A DNA stretch of 64,000 nt from Bradyrhizobium sp. CCH5-F6 (GTDB lineage: Bacteria; Pseudomonadota; Alphaproteobacteria; Rhizobiales; Xanthobacteraceae), in assembly GCF_001556045.1 (NCBI RefSeq), contig NZ_LSIC01000014.1, positions 1-64,000 of the forward strand. The letters run 5' to 3'. The first letter of the stretch is position 1. Every line of letters starts with the position of its first letter. The position numbers were made by a program, and so were the translations under genes. This document shows positions 35,835 through 45,444 of this stretch, piece by piece. The notes beneath the pieces were generated by a model. That model saw nothing but the letters and a program-made list of their open reading frames with translations, had not been told where the DNA came from and did no database searches.

Positions 35835-38684
35835 TTAGTTCAGCGCCTCGTTGAGCGCCGCGTTGAGTGCTGCGAGACCCTTCTTGAGCCCGCCCTTCAG
35901 GTGCACGCGCAGCGCGCGCCGGCCGCGCTCGGTGAGCACGTCGAAATCGCCGCGCGCCTGCGCCGCCTTGATGATTGCGAAGCTGGCCTTCTGGCCTGGC
36001 ACCGGAAGATCCTGGGCATCATCGGCCGTGATCTGGAGAAACACGCCGCTGTCGGGGCCGCCTTTATAGGCCTGGCCTGTGGAGTGGAGGAAGCGCGGTC
36101 CGAACTCGGCACAGGTCGCGACGTGCCGCTTCTCGCGCACCTCCAGCCGCATCGCCTGCAGTGCGTCGATGGTCGTCTTGTCGCGCGCGACGTAGCCGAG
36201 CAGGGCGACATAGTCGCCGTCGCCCGAGCGCGACAGATGCGCCTTCAGCCATGAGGTGAGGTCGCCATTGGCGCCGGCGGCGCGAAGTGCCTCGGCATTG
36301 GTCTCGTCGGTGTAGAGATCGGCCTCCTTGGTGCTGACGACCGGTCGCTCTTCCGGCAGCGCACCTGTTTTCTCGAACGCCGCGGTGAGCTCGCGCGTCT
36401 TGACCTTGGCCGCTTCCACGTCCGGCTGGTCGAACGGATTGATGCCGAGGATGGAGCCGGCAACCGCCGTCGCCATCTCGAATCGGAAGAACTCCTGGCC
36501 GAGATGCTCGATCGACTTCATGACGATGCGCACGACGGGATGACCGGCCGCCTCGATCGCCGCGAGCTTCGAGTCATGGGCTGCGTCCGCCTCGCCGTCG
36601 ACACGGATGTCGATGAAGAACCGGTCGTTGCCATAGACCGAGGGATCGCCCAGCGGCTCGCCCTCGATCGGGATCAGGCCCTTGCCCTCCTTGCCGGTCG
36701 ATTCCGCGATCAGCTGTTCGGCCCAGGCGCCGAAATCGGCGATCTTCTTCGATGCCAGGATCGTCACCTTGTCGCGGCCCTCGAGGCCGGCGAGTCCCAT
36801 GGCGAGGCCGAGCTGCACGCCCGGGTTCTCCGAGGGCGGCACGTCCGGCCCGCAGGAGCGCGCCATCGCCAGCGCATGCTTGATGAAGGTCTTGACGTCG
36901 ATGCCCGCGGTCGCCGCCGGCACCAGACCGAAGGGCGAGAGCACTGAATAGCGACCGCCGATCGAGGGCTCGCCGTGGAAGATGCGGGCATAGTTCAGCT
37001 TCTTCGCCGCCTTCTCCAGCGACGAGCCGGGATCGGTGACCGCGATGAATCGATGGCCGGTCTTCACCTTCGTGCCGACCGCCTTGGCAACCCGCTCGTG
37101 GAAATAATCCTTCATCGCATTCGGCTCGGTGGTGCCGCCGGACTTGCTGGAGACGATGAATACGGTGTTGGCGATGTCGATTTTCGCCTCCATCGCCCGC
37201 ACTTGCGCCGGATCGGTGGAATCCAGCACATGCAGTTTCGGGAAGCCGGGCTTCTTGCCGAAGGTCTCGGCCAGCACTTCGGGGCCGAGGCTCGATCCGC
37301 CCATGCCGAGCACGACGGCATCGGAGAATTTCTGGCCCTTCACGCGGCCCGCATAGTCTTCGTAGTCGGCGATGTCCGCCTTGGCCGCGCTGTCGAGCCA
37401 GCCCAGCCATTTGTCCTCGTCCGTACCGGTCCAGACCGACTTGTCGCGCTGCCACAGCCTGCGGATCCTGGCGGACGCCCGCCATTGCTCGGTGCTCTCG
37501 GCCACGGCCTTGCCCAGCCCGTCGCCGAGCGAGAGAAGCTGGCGATCGAGCGCGGGCCCGAGCACGACCGCGCGCTTGTGGGCGACCGCGCCGTAGAGCT
37601 TGTCGGCGGCATCCGCAAACAGCTTCACGCCATCCTTGACCAGCTCCTCGGCGATCGCATCGAGCGAGATGCCGGAGCGCTCCAGCTCCTCCAGCACCCG
37701 CCGGGCGTCATCGATATTCTCTTCGAGGCTGTCGCGCGGCTTGCCATGGTCGCGGAACGCATCCAGCGTCGCCGGCGGCACCGTGTTGATGGTATTGGGG
37801 CCGATCAACTCTTCGACGTAAAGGACGTCGCTGTAGTCCTTGTTCTTGGTGCCGGTGGAGGCCCACAGCATGCGCTGCGGCCTGGCGCCCTTGGCGGCGA
37901 GCTTCTCCCAGCGCGGCCCCGAGAACAGACGCTTGTAATCCTGGTAGGCGAGCTTGGCGTTGGCGATCGCGACCTTGCCCTTGAGCGCGGCGAGCCGTTC
38001 CTTCTCGGAGGGATCGTTGGCGCGCGCAATCTTCTCGTCGAGCTGCTTGTCCACGACCGAGTCGATGCGGCTGACGAAGAAACTCGCCACGCTCGCGACA
38101 TGCGAGGGGTCGCCGCCGCCGGCGACGTATTTTTCGAGGCCGGCAATGTAGGCCTCGGCCACCTCGAGGTAGACCGCCTTGGAGAACAGCAGCGTGATGT
38201 TGATGCTGATGCCTTCGCCGATCAGCTGTTCGATCGCCGGCAGGCCCTCCGGCGTCGCGGGCACTTTCACCATCAGGTTCTTGCGACCAACGTCCTTCCA
38301 GAGCCGCCGCGCCTCGGCGACGGTGCCGGCGGTGTCCATCGCCAGATAGGGCGAGACTTCCAGGCTGACATAGCCGTCGCCGCCCTTGAGGCGGTCATAG
38401 ACCGGGCGCAGCACATCGGCCGCGTTCTGGATGTCCTCGACGGCCACGGCCTCGAACAGGTCGGCCACGGTCCGATCGCCGCGCTTCAGCGCCTTGCCGA
38501 TCGGCGCGTCATACTCGTCCGAGCTGCCGATCGCCTTTTCGAAGATCGACGGATTGGAGGTGACGCCCTTGACGCCGTCGGTCTCGATCAGCCGCTTCAG
38601 GTCGCCCTTGGCGATGAAGCCGCGGGCGAGGAAGTCCAGCCAGACGGCTTGGCCGTGCTTTTCCAGTTCTTTGACGGGATTCAT
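35835..38684 (-). CDS. tal-pgi: bifunctional transaldolase / glucose-6-phosphate isomerase
   Basis: This 949-residue fusion joins a transaldolase (about 1-365) to glucose-6-phosphate isomerase (about 400-940). Transaldolase marks: [13 protein letters not shown], the Schiff-base lysine region [20 protein letters not shown] and [11 protein letters not shown]. Isomerase marks: [38 protein letters not shown] and the C-terminal [14 protein letters not shown] with [11 protein letters not shown]. The fusion couples non-oxidative pentose phosphate flux to regeneration of glucose-6-phosphate. It heads the operon tal-pgi, gnd, zwf, pgl, gntK and probably the HAD gene. Confidence 0.95.
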   Translation of the reverse strand: MNPVKELEKHGQAVWLDFLARGFIAKGDLKRLIETDGVKGVTSNPSIFEKAIGSSDEYDAPIGKALKRGDRTVADLFEAVAVEDIQNAADVLRPVYDRLKGGDGYVSLEVSPYLAMDTAGTVAEARRLWKDVGRKNLMVKVPATPEGLPAIEQLIGEGISINITLLFSKAVYLEVAEAYIAGLEKYVAGGGDPSHVASVASFFVSRIDSVVDKQLDEKIARANDPSEKERLAALKGKVAIANAKLAYQDYKRLFSGPRWEKLAAKGARPQRMLWASTGTKNKDYSDVLYVEELIGPNTINTVPPATLDAFRDHGKPRDSLEENIDDARRVLEELERSGISLDAIAEELVKDGVKLFADAADKLYGAVAHKRAVVLGPALDRQLLSLGDGLGKAVAESTEQWRASARIRRLWQRDKSVWTGTDEDKWLGWLDSAAKADIADYEDYAGRVKGQKFSDAVVLGMGGSSLGPEVLAETFGKKPGFPKLHVLDSTDPAQVRAMEAKIDIANTVFIVSSKSGGTTEPNAMKDYFHERVAKAVGTKVKTGHRFIAVTDPGSSLEKAAKKLNYARIFHGEPSIGGRYSVLSPFGLVPAATAGIDVKTFIKHALAMARSCGPDVPPSENPGVQLGLAMGLAGLEGRDKVTILASKKIADFGAWAEQLIAESTGKEGKGLIPIEGEPLGDPSVYGNDRFFIDIRVDGEADAAHDSKLAAIEAAGHPVVRIVMKSIEHLGQEFFRFEMATAVAGSILGINPFDQPDVEAAKVKTRELTAAFEKTGALPEERPVVSTKEADLYTDETNAEALRAAGANGDLTSWLKAHLSRSGDGDYVALLGYVARDKTTIDALQAMRLEVREKRHVATCAEFGPRFLHSTGQAYKGGPDSGVFLQITADDAQDLPVPGQKASFAIIKAAQARGDFDVLTERGRRALRVHLKGGLKKGLAALNAALNEALN

Positions 38685-39010
38685 GATGCCTATTTATCTC
38701 CAAGCCTGCGGGCGAGGGGTTTCCGCGCCGGTCCTGACGCGCTATCCTCTAGCCTACATGCCCCCGGGAAGGAACCAATCAAGGGCATGGGAGTCATACC
38801 CTCCAGTGCAACTCCGTCGCGATCATGGCGATCCAGGCGGTCGTAGCTGTGTTGCGTAAAGTCGTTGGCCCGGGAGAACGCGGCCAAGGTTGCTTTGCGT
38901 AACGCCAGCCGTCCCGCCTCGTCGGTCAGCGGCTGCCAGGAGTGCCAACGTGGATCAGGATCCGCGTTGCATTGTGGCTCGGCCGCGAATGGCCATGCTT
39001 GAGGATGAGC
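38685..39010. other. intergenic region upstream of tal-pgi, no convincing gene
   Basis: These 326 bases separate the divergent tal-pgi (-) and a small membrane-protein gene (+) and should hold both promoters. A minus-strand open frame (38690-39022, up to 110 codons) exists, but it lacks a ribosome binding site and ends right at tal-pgi. I see no repeat, RNA gene or clear promoter consensus. Confidence 0.4.
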
Positions 39011-39652
39011 ATGCACGCCCATAAGGAAGGTTTGGCACTCGCCGTCGCCGACGGCCAGCAACCGGTTGCGTCGGTGGTCAGCATCGACGCGTCGTGCGAT
39101 CTCGAAATCAATCGATGCGTGACGCAATTGCGGGTGCTGGTGGCGGCGGGCTTTGCCATGACCCTGCTCAGTGCAACCCTTGCCTTCGATTGGTGGGACG
39201 GCTTCGGAGACTATGACGCGACGGTCGGCCATGCCGGCGTCGTGGTGTTCGGCCTGGTGACCGGCTGGCTGATCTGGATGCTTCCCGCCGAGCGAGGAGC
39301 GGTGGTGGTCGTCACTGCCTACGGCATCCGCGATCTTCGCATCGGCAACGAGTTTCTGCCGTGGGAGTCGATTGCGGAGATTTCGGCTGAAGACTACCGC
39401 GGCCGGAAGACGATCGTGCTGACGCCGACGCCGGCGTTGCGGCGCCAGTTGTGCGCCATCCCCACTTTGGCCCGTTGTGCGCAGGATGGTCGCATCTTCA
39501 TCCGCCCGGAGGGCCTGGCGACCGATTTTGATACGCTGCTGTGCGCTTGCCGCGATTGCCACGCCGTCAGCACCCCGCGCACCGCATTGCAGCAGGAAGA
39601 TGAACGCGGGCCCCAGGGTGGCGCTCAAGGCTTCGCCGTACAAGTGTCATAA
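39011..39652 (+). CDS. uncharacterised two-TM membrane protein with PH-like tail
   Basis: A 213-residue protein that I do not recognise with certainty. A soluble N-terminus of about 40 residues precedes two hydrophobic spans (about LRVLVAAGFAMTLLSATLAF and VGHAGVVVFGLVTGWLIWML). The C-terminal domain contains ERGAVVVVTAYGIRDLRIGNEFLPWESIAEIS, a beta-rich pattern resembling the PH-like cytoplasmic domains of small membrane proteins (inference). It ends with a segment containing three cysteines (LLCACRDCH). The ATG at 39011 has GAGG six bases upstream. A slightly earlier ATG at 39005 overlaps that site. It stands alone between tal-pgi and prkA. Confidence 0.65.
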   Translation: MHAHKEGLALAVADGQQPVASVVSIDASCDLEINRCVTQLRVLVAAGFAMTLLSATLAFDWWDGFGDYDATVGHAGVVVFGLVTGWLIWMLPAERGAVVVVTAYGIRDLRIGNEFLPWESIAEISAEDYRGRKTIVLTPTPALRRQLCAIPTLARCAQDGRIFIRPEGLATDFDTLLCACRDCHAVSTPRTALQQEDERGPQGGAQGFAVQVS

Positions 39653-39949
39653 GATCGCCGCGCCCCGATCGCTATGCTGCATCGCCGGACGGGCACACCC
39701 CCGGGAACGCCCGGATGTTGCGACCAAGTGACATTTTCTGGAAATGAGCCAATATAGACAGAGATTCGCACAAATTACAGGCATGTGCCTGTTCGTAACT
39801 CACGGAGTGCCTACGTTGTGCGTTGCGTCGTGTCGGCACCCGGGTGTCCAATGATCGTCATGTGCTCACGCTGATTCGAAACGGCCTGAGGAACGGTCCG
39901 GTAACTGCTTTCGTTTCAGCTTGTAGCGGAACTCACGCGGAGAGGGATC
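39653..39949. other. prkA upstream region
   Basis: These 297 bases hold no convincing ORF. The 5' part contains a short G/C-rich palindromic stretch (CACACCCCCGGGAACG). The 3' end holds the GGAAC-N17-CGTT promoter candidate and the AGAGGGA ribosome binding site of prkA. Confidence 0.5.
39890..39915 (+). promoter_or_regulatory. EcfG-type general-stress promoter of the prkA operon
   Basis: GGAAC (39890-39894) is followed by exactly 17 bases and CGTT (39912-39915), a full match to the alphaproteobacterial EcfG/RpoE2 consensus GGAAC-N16/17-CGTT. The -10 lies about 34 bases before the prkA ATG, leaving a leader of roughly 25 bases with the AGAGGGA ribosome binding site. prkA homologues in other bacteria are stress or stationary-phase genes, which agrees. 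Confidence 0.7.
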
Positions 39950-41893
39950 ATGTACAACGATTCTCTATTCAACGCTTTCGCTCGGTCGTTCGAGGCGAGA
40001 AGCCAGCACGACATGTCGATGGCGGAATACCTGGAATCGTGTCGAAGCGATCCCATGAAATACGCCAACGCGGCCGAACGACTGCTAGCGGCGATCGGTG
40101 AGCCTCAGACAATCGACACGGCCAAGGACCCACGCCTTGGCCGTATTTTTTTGAACCGCACGATCCGTACCTACCCGGCCTTCGCCGGCTTCTACGGCAT
40201 GGAAGAAACCATCGAGCGCATCGTCGGTTTCTTCCGCCACGCCGCGCAAGGCCTGGAGGAGCGCAAGCAGATCCTCTATCTGCTCGGCCCGGTCGGCGGC
40301 GGCAAATCCTCGCTCGCCGAGCGGCTGAAATCGCTGATGGAAGTGCACCCCATCTACGTGCTGAAAGCCGGCGATGAACTCTCGCCCGTGTTCGAAAGCC
40401 CGCTCAGCCTGTTCGATCCCGATCAGCTCGGGCCGATGCTGGAAGAAAAATACGGCATTCCGCGCCGCCGTCTCACCGGGCTGATGAGCCCTTGGTGTTA
40501 CAAGCGGCTGGAAGCCTTCGGCGGCGACATTTCCCAGTTCAGGGTCGCAAAGATCCAGCCTTCGCGGCTGCGCCAGATCGCGATCGCCAAGACCGAGCCG
40601 GGCGACGAGAACAACCAGGACATCTCCTCGCTGGTCGGCAAGGTCGACATCCGCAAGCTCGAGACCTATGCCCAGAACGATCCGGACGCCTACAGCTATT
40701 CCGGCGGTCTCAACCGCGCCAATCAGGGCGTGCTCGAGTTCGTCGAAATGTTCAAGGCGCCGATCAAGATGTTGCATCCGCTGCTGACGGCGACGCAGGA
40801 AGGCAACTACATCGGCACCGAGAACATCGGCGCGATCCCTTTCACCGGCGTCATCCTCGCGCACTCCAACGAAGCGGAGTGGGCGAGCTTCAAGGCCAAC
40901 AAGAACAACGAGGCCTTCATCGACCGCATCTGCGTCATCAAGGTGCCGTACTGCCTGCGTGTCACCGAGGAGCAGAAGATCTACGAGAAGCTGATCCAGG
41001 GCTCCGAGCTCGCGTCCGCGCCGTGCGCACCCTCGACCCTGGAGACGTTGGCGCGTTTCTCGGTGATGTCGCGGCTGCGCAAGCATGAAAACTCCACGAT
41101 CTACGCCAAGATGCGGGTCTATGACGGCGAGAGCCTGAAGGAGTCCGACCCGAAGGCGCGCAGCGTCCAGGAATATCGCGATGCCGCCGGCGTCGACGAG
41201 GGCATGGACGGCGTCTCCACCCGCTTCGCCTTCAAGATCCTGGCCGCGACCTTCAACCACGATCCGCAGGAGGTCGCCGCCGATGCCGTGCATCTGATGT
41301 ACGCGCTGGAGCAGTCGATCAAGCGCGAGCAGCTGCCCGAGGAGGTCGAGAAGCGCTATCTCGAATTCATCAAGGCGGATCTGGCGCCGCGTTATGCCGA
41401 GTTCATCGGCAACGAGATCCAGAAGGCCTATCTGGAATCCTACTCGGATTACGGCCAGAACCTGTTCGATCGCTACGTCGATTACGCCGACGCCTGGATC
41501 GAGGACCAGGACTTCAAGGATCCCGACACCGGCCAGCTGCTCGATCGCGAGCTTTTGAACCAGGAACTGACGAAAATCGAGAAACCGGCGGGTATCGCCA
41601 ACCCCAAGGACTTCCGCAACGAGGTCGTCAAATTCTCGTTACGCTCGCGGGCCCAGAACGGCGGCAAGAATCCGGCCTGGACCTCCTACGAGAAGATTCG
41701 CGATGTGATCGAAAAGCGGATATTCTCCCAGGTCGAGGACCTGCTTCCGGTCATCTCCTTCGGGTCGAAGAAGGACGGCGAGACGGAGAAGAAGCACGGC
41801 GAGTTCGTCGCTCGCATGGTGGAGCGCGGCTACACCGAGCGTCAGGTTCGCCGGCTCGTCGAGTGGTACATGCGCGTGAAGCAGGCCGGTTAA
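39950..41893 (+). CDS. prkA: PrkA family serine protein kinase
   Basis: PrkA-type AAA+ ATPase/kinase proteins act in starvation and stress responses, usually with YeaH and SpoVR partners. The 647 residues carry Walker A LLGPVGGGKSSL (about 112-121), the AAA+ core with VILAHSNEAEW and NEAFIDRI, and the C-terminal kinase-related region (LPEEVEKRYLEFIKADLAPRYAEFIGNEIQKAYLES). The N-terminus (FNAFARSFEARSQHDMSMAEYLE) is typical. The ATG at 39950 is preceded by AGAGGGA. It starts the three-gene operon. Whether it acts mainly as kinase or AAA+ protease-like factor is unsettled for the family. Confidence 0.95.
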   Translation: MYNDSLFNAFARSFEARSQHDMSMAEYLESCRSDPMKYANAAERLLAAIGEPQTIDTAKDPRLGRIFLNRTIRTYPAFAGFYGMEETIERIVGFFRHAAQGLEERKQILYLLGPVGGGKSSLAERLKSLMEVHPIYVLKAGDELSPVFESPLSLFDPDQLGPMLEEKYGIPRRRLTGLMSPWCYKRLEAFGGDISQFRVAKIQPSRLRQIAIAKTEPGDENNQDISSLVGKVDIRKLETYAQNDPDAYSYSGGLNRANQGVLEFVEMFKAPIKMLHPLLTATQEGNYIGTENIGAIPFTGVILAHSNEAEWASFKANKNNEAFIDRICVIKVPYCLRVTEEQKIYEKLIQGSELASAPCAPSTLETLARFSVMSRLRKHENSTIYAKMRVYDGESLKESDPKARSVQEYRDAAGVDEGMDGVSTRFAFKILAATFNHDPQEVAADAVHLMYALEQSIKREQLPEEVEKRYLEFIKADLAPRYAEFIGNEIQKAYLESYSDYGQNLFDRYVDYADAWIEDQDFKDPDTGQLLDRELLNQELTKIEKPAGIANPKDFRNEVVKFSLRSRAQNGGKNPAWTSYEKIRDVIEKRIFSQVEDLLPVISFGSKKDGETEKKHGEFVARMVERGYTERQVRRLVEWYMRVKQAG

Positions 41894-41917
41894 GGCGCAT
41901 GGGAGGCGAATGGAAAA

Positions 41918-43201
41918 GTGCCCATCCACATCATTGACAGGCGCCTGAATCCAGGCGGCAAGAGTCTTGAGAACCGCCAGCGGTTCTTGCGTCGGGCCAA
42001 GTCCCTGGTGCAGGGCGCCGTCAAGAAGACCTCGCAGGAACGCGACATCAAGGACGTCCTGGAGGGTGGTGAGGTCACGATCCCCCTCGACGGCATGCAT
42101 GAGCCGCGCTTCCGCCGTGAAGGCGGAACGCGGGACATGGTCCTGCCCGGCAATAAGAAGTTCGTCGAAGGCGATTATCTCCAGCGCTCCGGCCAGGGCA
42201 GCGCCAAGGATTCCGGCCCCGGCGAGGGCGACAGCGAGGACGCCTTCCGCTTCGTGCTCAGCCGCGACGAGTTCGTCGATCTCTTCCTCGACGACCTCGA
42301 GCTTCCGGATCTCGCCAAGCGCAAGATCGCGCAGACCGAGAGCGAGGGCATCCAGCGCGCCGGCTACACCATGTCCGGCTCGCCCGCCAACATCTCCGTG
42401 AATCGGACGGTGAAGCTCGCGCTCGCCCGCCGCATCGCGCTCAAGCGTCCCCGCAAGGACGAGATCGAGGAGCTGGAAGCCGCGATCGCCGCATGCACGG
42501 ACGAGGACGAACGCACGGAGCTGGTCGCCCAGCTCGAAAGGCTGAAGGCGAAGTCAAAGCGCATTCCCTTCATCGATCCGCTCGACATCCGCTACCGCCG
42601 CTTCGAGACGGTGCCGAAGCCGGTCGCGCAGGCCGTGATGTTCTGCCTGATGGACGTCTCCGGCTCGATGTCCGAGCACATGAAGGACCTGGCAAAGCGC
42701 TTCTACATGCTGCTCTACGTATTCCTGAAGCGGCGCTACAAGCATGTCGAGATCGTCTTCATCCGCCACACCGACCGCGCCGAGGAGGTCGACGAGCAGA
42801 CCTTCTTCTACGGTCCGGCCTCGGGCGGCACGCTGGTCTCCAGCGCGCTCCAGGCGATGCACGAGATCGTGCGGGAGCGCTTCAGCCCGTCGGACTGGAA
42901 CATCTACGCCGCGCAAGCCTCCGACGGCGACAACTCCTATTCCGACGGTGAGCTCACCGGCATGCTGCTGACCGACAAGATCCTGCCGGTCTGCCAGTTC
43001 TTTGCCTATCTCGAAGTCGGGGAATCAGGCGGCAGCGCCTTCGATCTCTCCGATTCCTCGCTCTGGACCCTCTACGAGCGCCTCCGCAACAGCGGCGCGC
43101 CGCTCTCGATGCGCAAGGTCTCGGAGCGCAGCGAGATCTTTCCGGTGTTCCACGACCTGTTCCAGCGCCGCGACACTGCCCAGGAGAAAGCCGCTCCATG
43201 A
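41918..43201 (+). CDS. yeaH: YeaH/YhbH family protein (VWA-like)
   Basis: YeaH/YhbH proteins accompany PrkA and SpoVR and contain a von Willebrand A-like domain. The 427-residue protein opens IIDRRLNPGGKSLENRQRFLRRAK, continues with a charged region (RKIAQTESEGIQRAGYT), then the MIDAS-like metal motif FCLMDVSGSMSEHMKDLAKRF and VEIVFIRHTDRAEEVDE, and ends with GGTLVSSAL and SDGDNSYSDGELT. The GTG start at 41918 follows GGGAGGCGAATGG. It lies 24 bases after prkA and overlaps the next gene by four. The biochemical role is unknown. Confidence 0.94.
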   Translation: MPIHIIDRRLNPGGKSLENRQRFLRRAKSLVQGAVKKTSQERDIKDVLEGGEVTIPLDGMHEPRFRREGGTRDMVLPGNKKFVEGDYLQRSGQGSAKDSGPGEGDSEDAFRFVLSRDEFVDLFLDDLELPDLAKRKIAQTESEGIQRAGYTMSGSPANISVNRTVKLALARRIALKRPRKDEIEELEAAIAACTDEDERTELVAQLERLKAKSKRIPFIDPLDIRYRRFETVPKPVAQAVMFCLMDVSGSMSEHMKDLAKRFYMLLYVFLKRRYKHVEIVFIRHTDRAEEVDEQTFFYGPASGGTLVSSALQAMHEIVRERFSPSDWNIYAAQASDGDNSYSDGELTGMLLTDKILPVCQFFAYLEVGESGGSAFDLSDSSLWTLYERLRNSGAPLSMRKVSERSEIFPVFHDLFQRRDTAQEKAAP

Positions 43202-44736
43202 CGGAACGTTTGTTCGAAGGCGCCGATTGGGATTTTCACACCTTGCAGCGCATCACCGATGCCTGCGAGGAGGTGGCGCTGAAGGATCTCGGGCTCGACG
43301 TCTATCCGAACCAGATCGAGGTCATCACGGCCGAGCAGATGCTGGATGCCTATTCGTCCGTCGGCATGCCCTTGTTCTACAAGCACTGGTCGTTCGGCAA
43401 GCACTTTGCGTTCCATGAAGCCTCCTATCGCAAGGGCCTGATGGGACTGGCCTATGAGATCGTGATCAACTCCTCGCCGTGCATCTCCTATCTGATGGAG
43501 GAGAACACGGCGACGATGCAGACGCTGGTGATCGCGCACGCCGCCTTCGGCCACAACCACTTCTTCAAGAACAATTATCTGTTCAAGCAGTGGACCGATG
43601 CGGATGGCATCCTCGACTATCTCGACTTCGCCAAGAACTACGTCATGCAATGCGAGGATCGCTACGGCCGCATCGAGGTCGAGCGCACGCTCGATGCCGC
43701 GCATGCGCTGATGTCGCATGGCATCGATCGCTATCCCGGCAAGAAGAAGCTCGACCTGCGCGCCGAGGAGAAGCGGGCAGGGCGACGCCGCCAGCACGAG
43801 GAGGAGGTCTTCAACGATCTCTGGCGTACCGTGCCGGCCGGCAAGAGCAAGAGCCGCGCGGCTCTCAGCGTCGAGCGCCGCCGCAAGCTGCTCGGCCTGC
43901 CGCAGGAGAATTTGCTCTATTTCCTGGAGAAGAGCGCGCCGCGGCTGGCGCCCTGGCAGCGCGAGTTGCTCCGCATCGTCCGCCACATCGCGCAATATTT
44001 CTATCCGCAGAGCCAGACCAAGGTGATGAACGAGGGGACGGCCACCTACGTTCACTACCGCATCATGACCCAGCTGCATCAGCAGGGCCGCATCACCGAC
44101 GGCAACTTCCTCGAATTCCTGGGATCGCACACCAACGTCGTGTTCCAGCCCGAGTTCGACGATCCGCGCTTCTCGGGCTTCAACCCCTATGCGCTCGGGT
44201 TCGCCGTGATGCAGGACATCGAGCGCATCGTCACCAGGCCGGAGGACGAGGACCGCGAATGGTTCCCCGACATCGCCGGCAAGAACGACGTCATGGGCGT
44301 GCTGCGCGACGTCTGGGCCAATTACCGCGACGAGAGCTTCATCGGCCAGTTCTTGAGTCCCAAATTGATGCGGCACTTCCGCATGTTCCACCTGCACGAC
44401 GACCCGGAGGAGCGCGCCGGCATCCGTGTCGATGCCATCCACGACGAGCGCGGCTTCCGCCGCGTGCGGCGCGAATTGGCCCGGCAGCACGATGTCGGCT
44501 ATATCGACGCCAATATCGAGGTGGTCGATGTCGATCTCTCCGGCGACCGCCGGCTGATCCTGCATCACCACGTCATCAAGGGCGCGCAGCTCAACGAGAC
44601 CGACGCCAAGCGGGTGCTCCAGCATCTCGCCGATCTCTGGACCTACGACGTCGCGCTGATCGAGGTCGATGCCAACGACAAGGTCCTGCGCGAATACGTC
44701 GTGAGCCCCCGCCCGATCCCCGCGGCGGTGGCGTAG
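43198..44736 (+). CDS. spoVR: SpoVR family protein (YcgB)
   Basis: SpoVR is linked to spore cortex formation in Bacillus; in proteobacteria the homologue YcgB is a conserved stress-operon member of unknown activity. The 512 residues carry the family signatures YPNQIEVITAEQMLDAYSSVGMP, YKHWSFGKHF, YLMEENTATMQTLVIAHAAFGHNHFFKNN, KVMNEGTATYVHY and the C-terminal GFNPYALGFAVMQDIERI. The start overlaps yeaH as ATGA, showing coupled translation. Co-occurrence with prkA and yeaH supports one functional unit. Confidence 0.95.
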   Translation: MTERLFEGADWDFHTLQRITDACEEVALKDLGLDVYPNQIEVITAEQMLDAYSSVGMPLFYKHWSFGKHFAFHEASYRKGLMGLAYEIVINSSPCISYLMEENTATMQTLVIAHAAFGHNHFFKNNYLFKQWTDADGILDYLDFAKNYVMQCEDRYGRIEVERTLDAAHALMSHGIDRYPGKKKLDLRAEEKRAGRRRQHEEEVFNDLWRTVPAGKSKSRAALSVERRRKLLGLPQENLLYFLEKSAPRLAPWQRELLRIVRHIAQYFYPQSQTKVMNEGTATYVHYRIMTQLHQQGRITDGNFLEFLGSHTNVVFQPEFDDPRFSGFNPYALGFAVMQDIERIVTRPEDEDREWFPDIAGKNDVMGVLRDVWANYRDESFIGQFLSPKLMRHFRMFHLHDDPEERAGIRVDAIHDERGFRRVRRELARQHDVGYIDANIEVVDVDLSGDRRLILHHHVIKGAQLNETDAKRVLQHLADLWTYDVALIEVDANDKVLREYVVSPRPIPAAVA

Positions 44737-44771
44737 GGCGGCCGGCCACACGGAGAGATGCGCATTGATGT

Positions 44772-44962
44772 GCCCTCGCCCCTTGTGGGAGAGGGCAGCG
44801 ACGCCGGCAGATACAAGCTCACTTAGGTGAGGGGTATCTCTCCGCACCCTCAGTGCCGATAGATACCGCTCATCCGGCGCCATAGCCGAAGCTTCGCTTC
44901 GGCGTCTTTAAGGACGGCGGCCGAAGGCCGCCTATGCCACCTTCTCCCACGAGGGGAGAAGG
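44772..44962. repeat. three-hairpin composite palindromic repeat
   Basis: Outer arms GCCCTCGCCCCTTGTGGGAGAGGGC and CCTTCTCCCACGAGGGGAGAAGG are related. Inside lie perfect stems CCGAAGC-ttc-GCTTCGG (44886-44902) and GGCGGCC-gaa-GGCCGCC (44916-44932). The last arm is followed by AAAAAG. It fills the gap between spoVR (+) and the DUF1801 gene (-) and may terminate both. It appears to be a dispersed rhizobial element. Confidence 0.7.
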
Positions 44963-44990
44963 AAAAAGAGCGTGTTGGACACCGGCTGCA

Positions 44991-45434
44991 CTATGCCGAT
45001 CGCTTCTTCGCCGCCTTCTTCTTCGACATATTCAACTCCACCGCAGCCCGGATCAGCGCCTTCAACGCCTTCTCATTGATGGTCTCGCCCTCGCGAATAT
45101 CGATCGCGCGGCGCAAATTGCCGTCGAGGCTGGCGTTGAAAAGGCCCGCCGGATCCGCCAGCGCCGCGCCCTTGGCAAAGGTCAGCTTCACCACTTCCTT
45201 GTAGGTCTCGCCGGTGCAGATGATGCCGTCGTGCTCCCAGACGGGAACGCCGCGCCATTTCCACGCTTCGACGACATCAGGGTCGGCCGCCCTGATCAGG
45301 CCGCGGACCCGTCCCAACGTCGCGCCGCGCCAGTCGCCGAGCTCCTTGATCCGGCCGTCGATCATCCTGGAAGGCGAAGCCGCATTCGCGTCCTTCTTGC
45401 CAGCCTTCTTCGCCGTCACGATCGTCTTCATCAT
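44991..45434 (-). CDS. DUF1801 domain-containing protein
   Basis: A soluble protein of 147 residues. Family marks of the DUF1801 (YdhG/YjbR-like) fold are LIRAADPDVVEAWKWRGVPVWEHDGIICTGETYKEVVKLTFAKGAAL, NASLDGNLRRAIDIREGE and the closing LKALIRAAVELN. The ends are Lys/Ala-rich (KKAGKKDANAAS; SKKKAAKKRSA). Function is unknown; related folds bind small ligands. The double ATG at 45434 follows GAGGCG. It lies 10 bases after the small membrane protein gene and is probably co-transcribed with it. Confidence 0.85.
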   Translation of the reverse strand: MMKTIVTAKKAGKKDANAASPSRMIDGRIKELGDWRGATLGRVRGLIRAADPDVVEAWKWRGVPVWEHDGIICTGETYKEVVKLTFAKGAALADPAGLFNASLDGNLRRAIDIREGETINEKALKALIRAAVELNMSKKKAAKKRSA

Positions 45435-45444
45435 CACGCCTCGT

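Noticed and set aside
38690..39022. Possible 110-codon minus-strand gene between tal-pgi and the two-TM protein
   Set aside because: The reading looks somewhat protein-like (WHSWQPLTDEAGRLALRKATLAAFSR), but there is no ribosome binding site, codon third positions are less GC-rich than in neighbouring genes, and it overlaps the start of the plus-strand gene. It could be a gene remnant; not strong enough to call.
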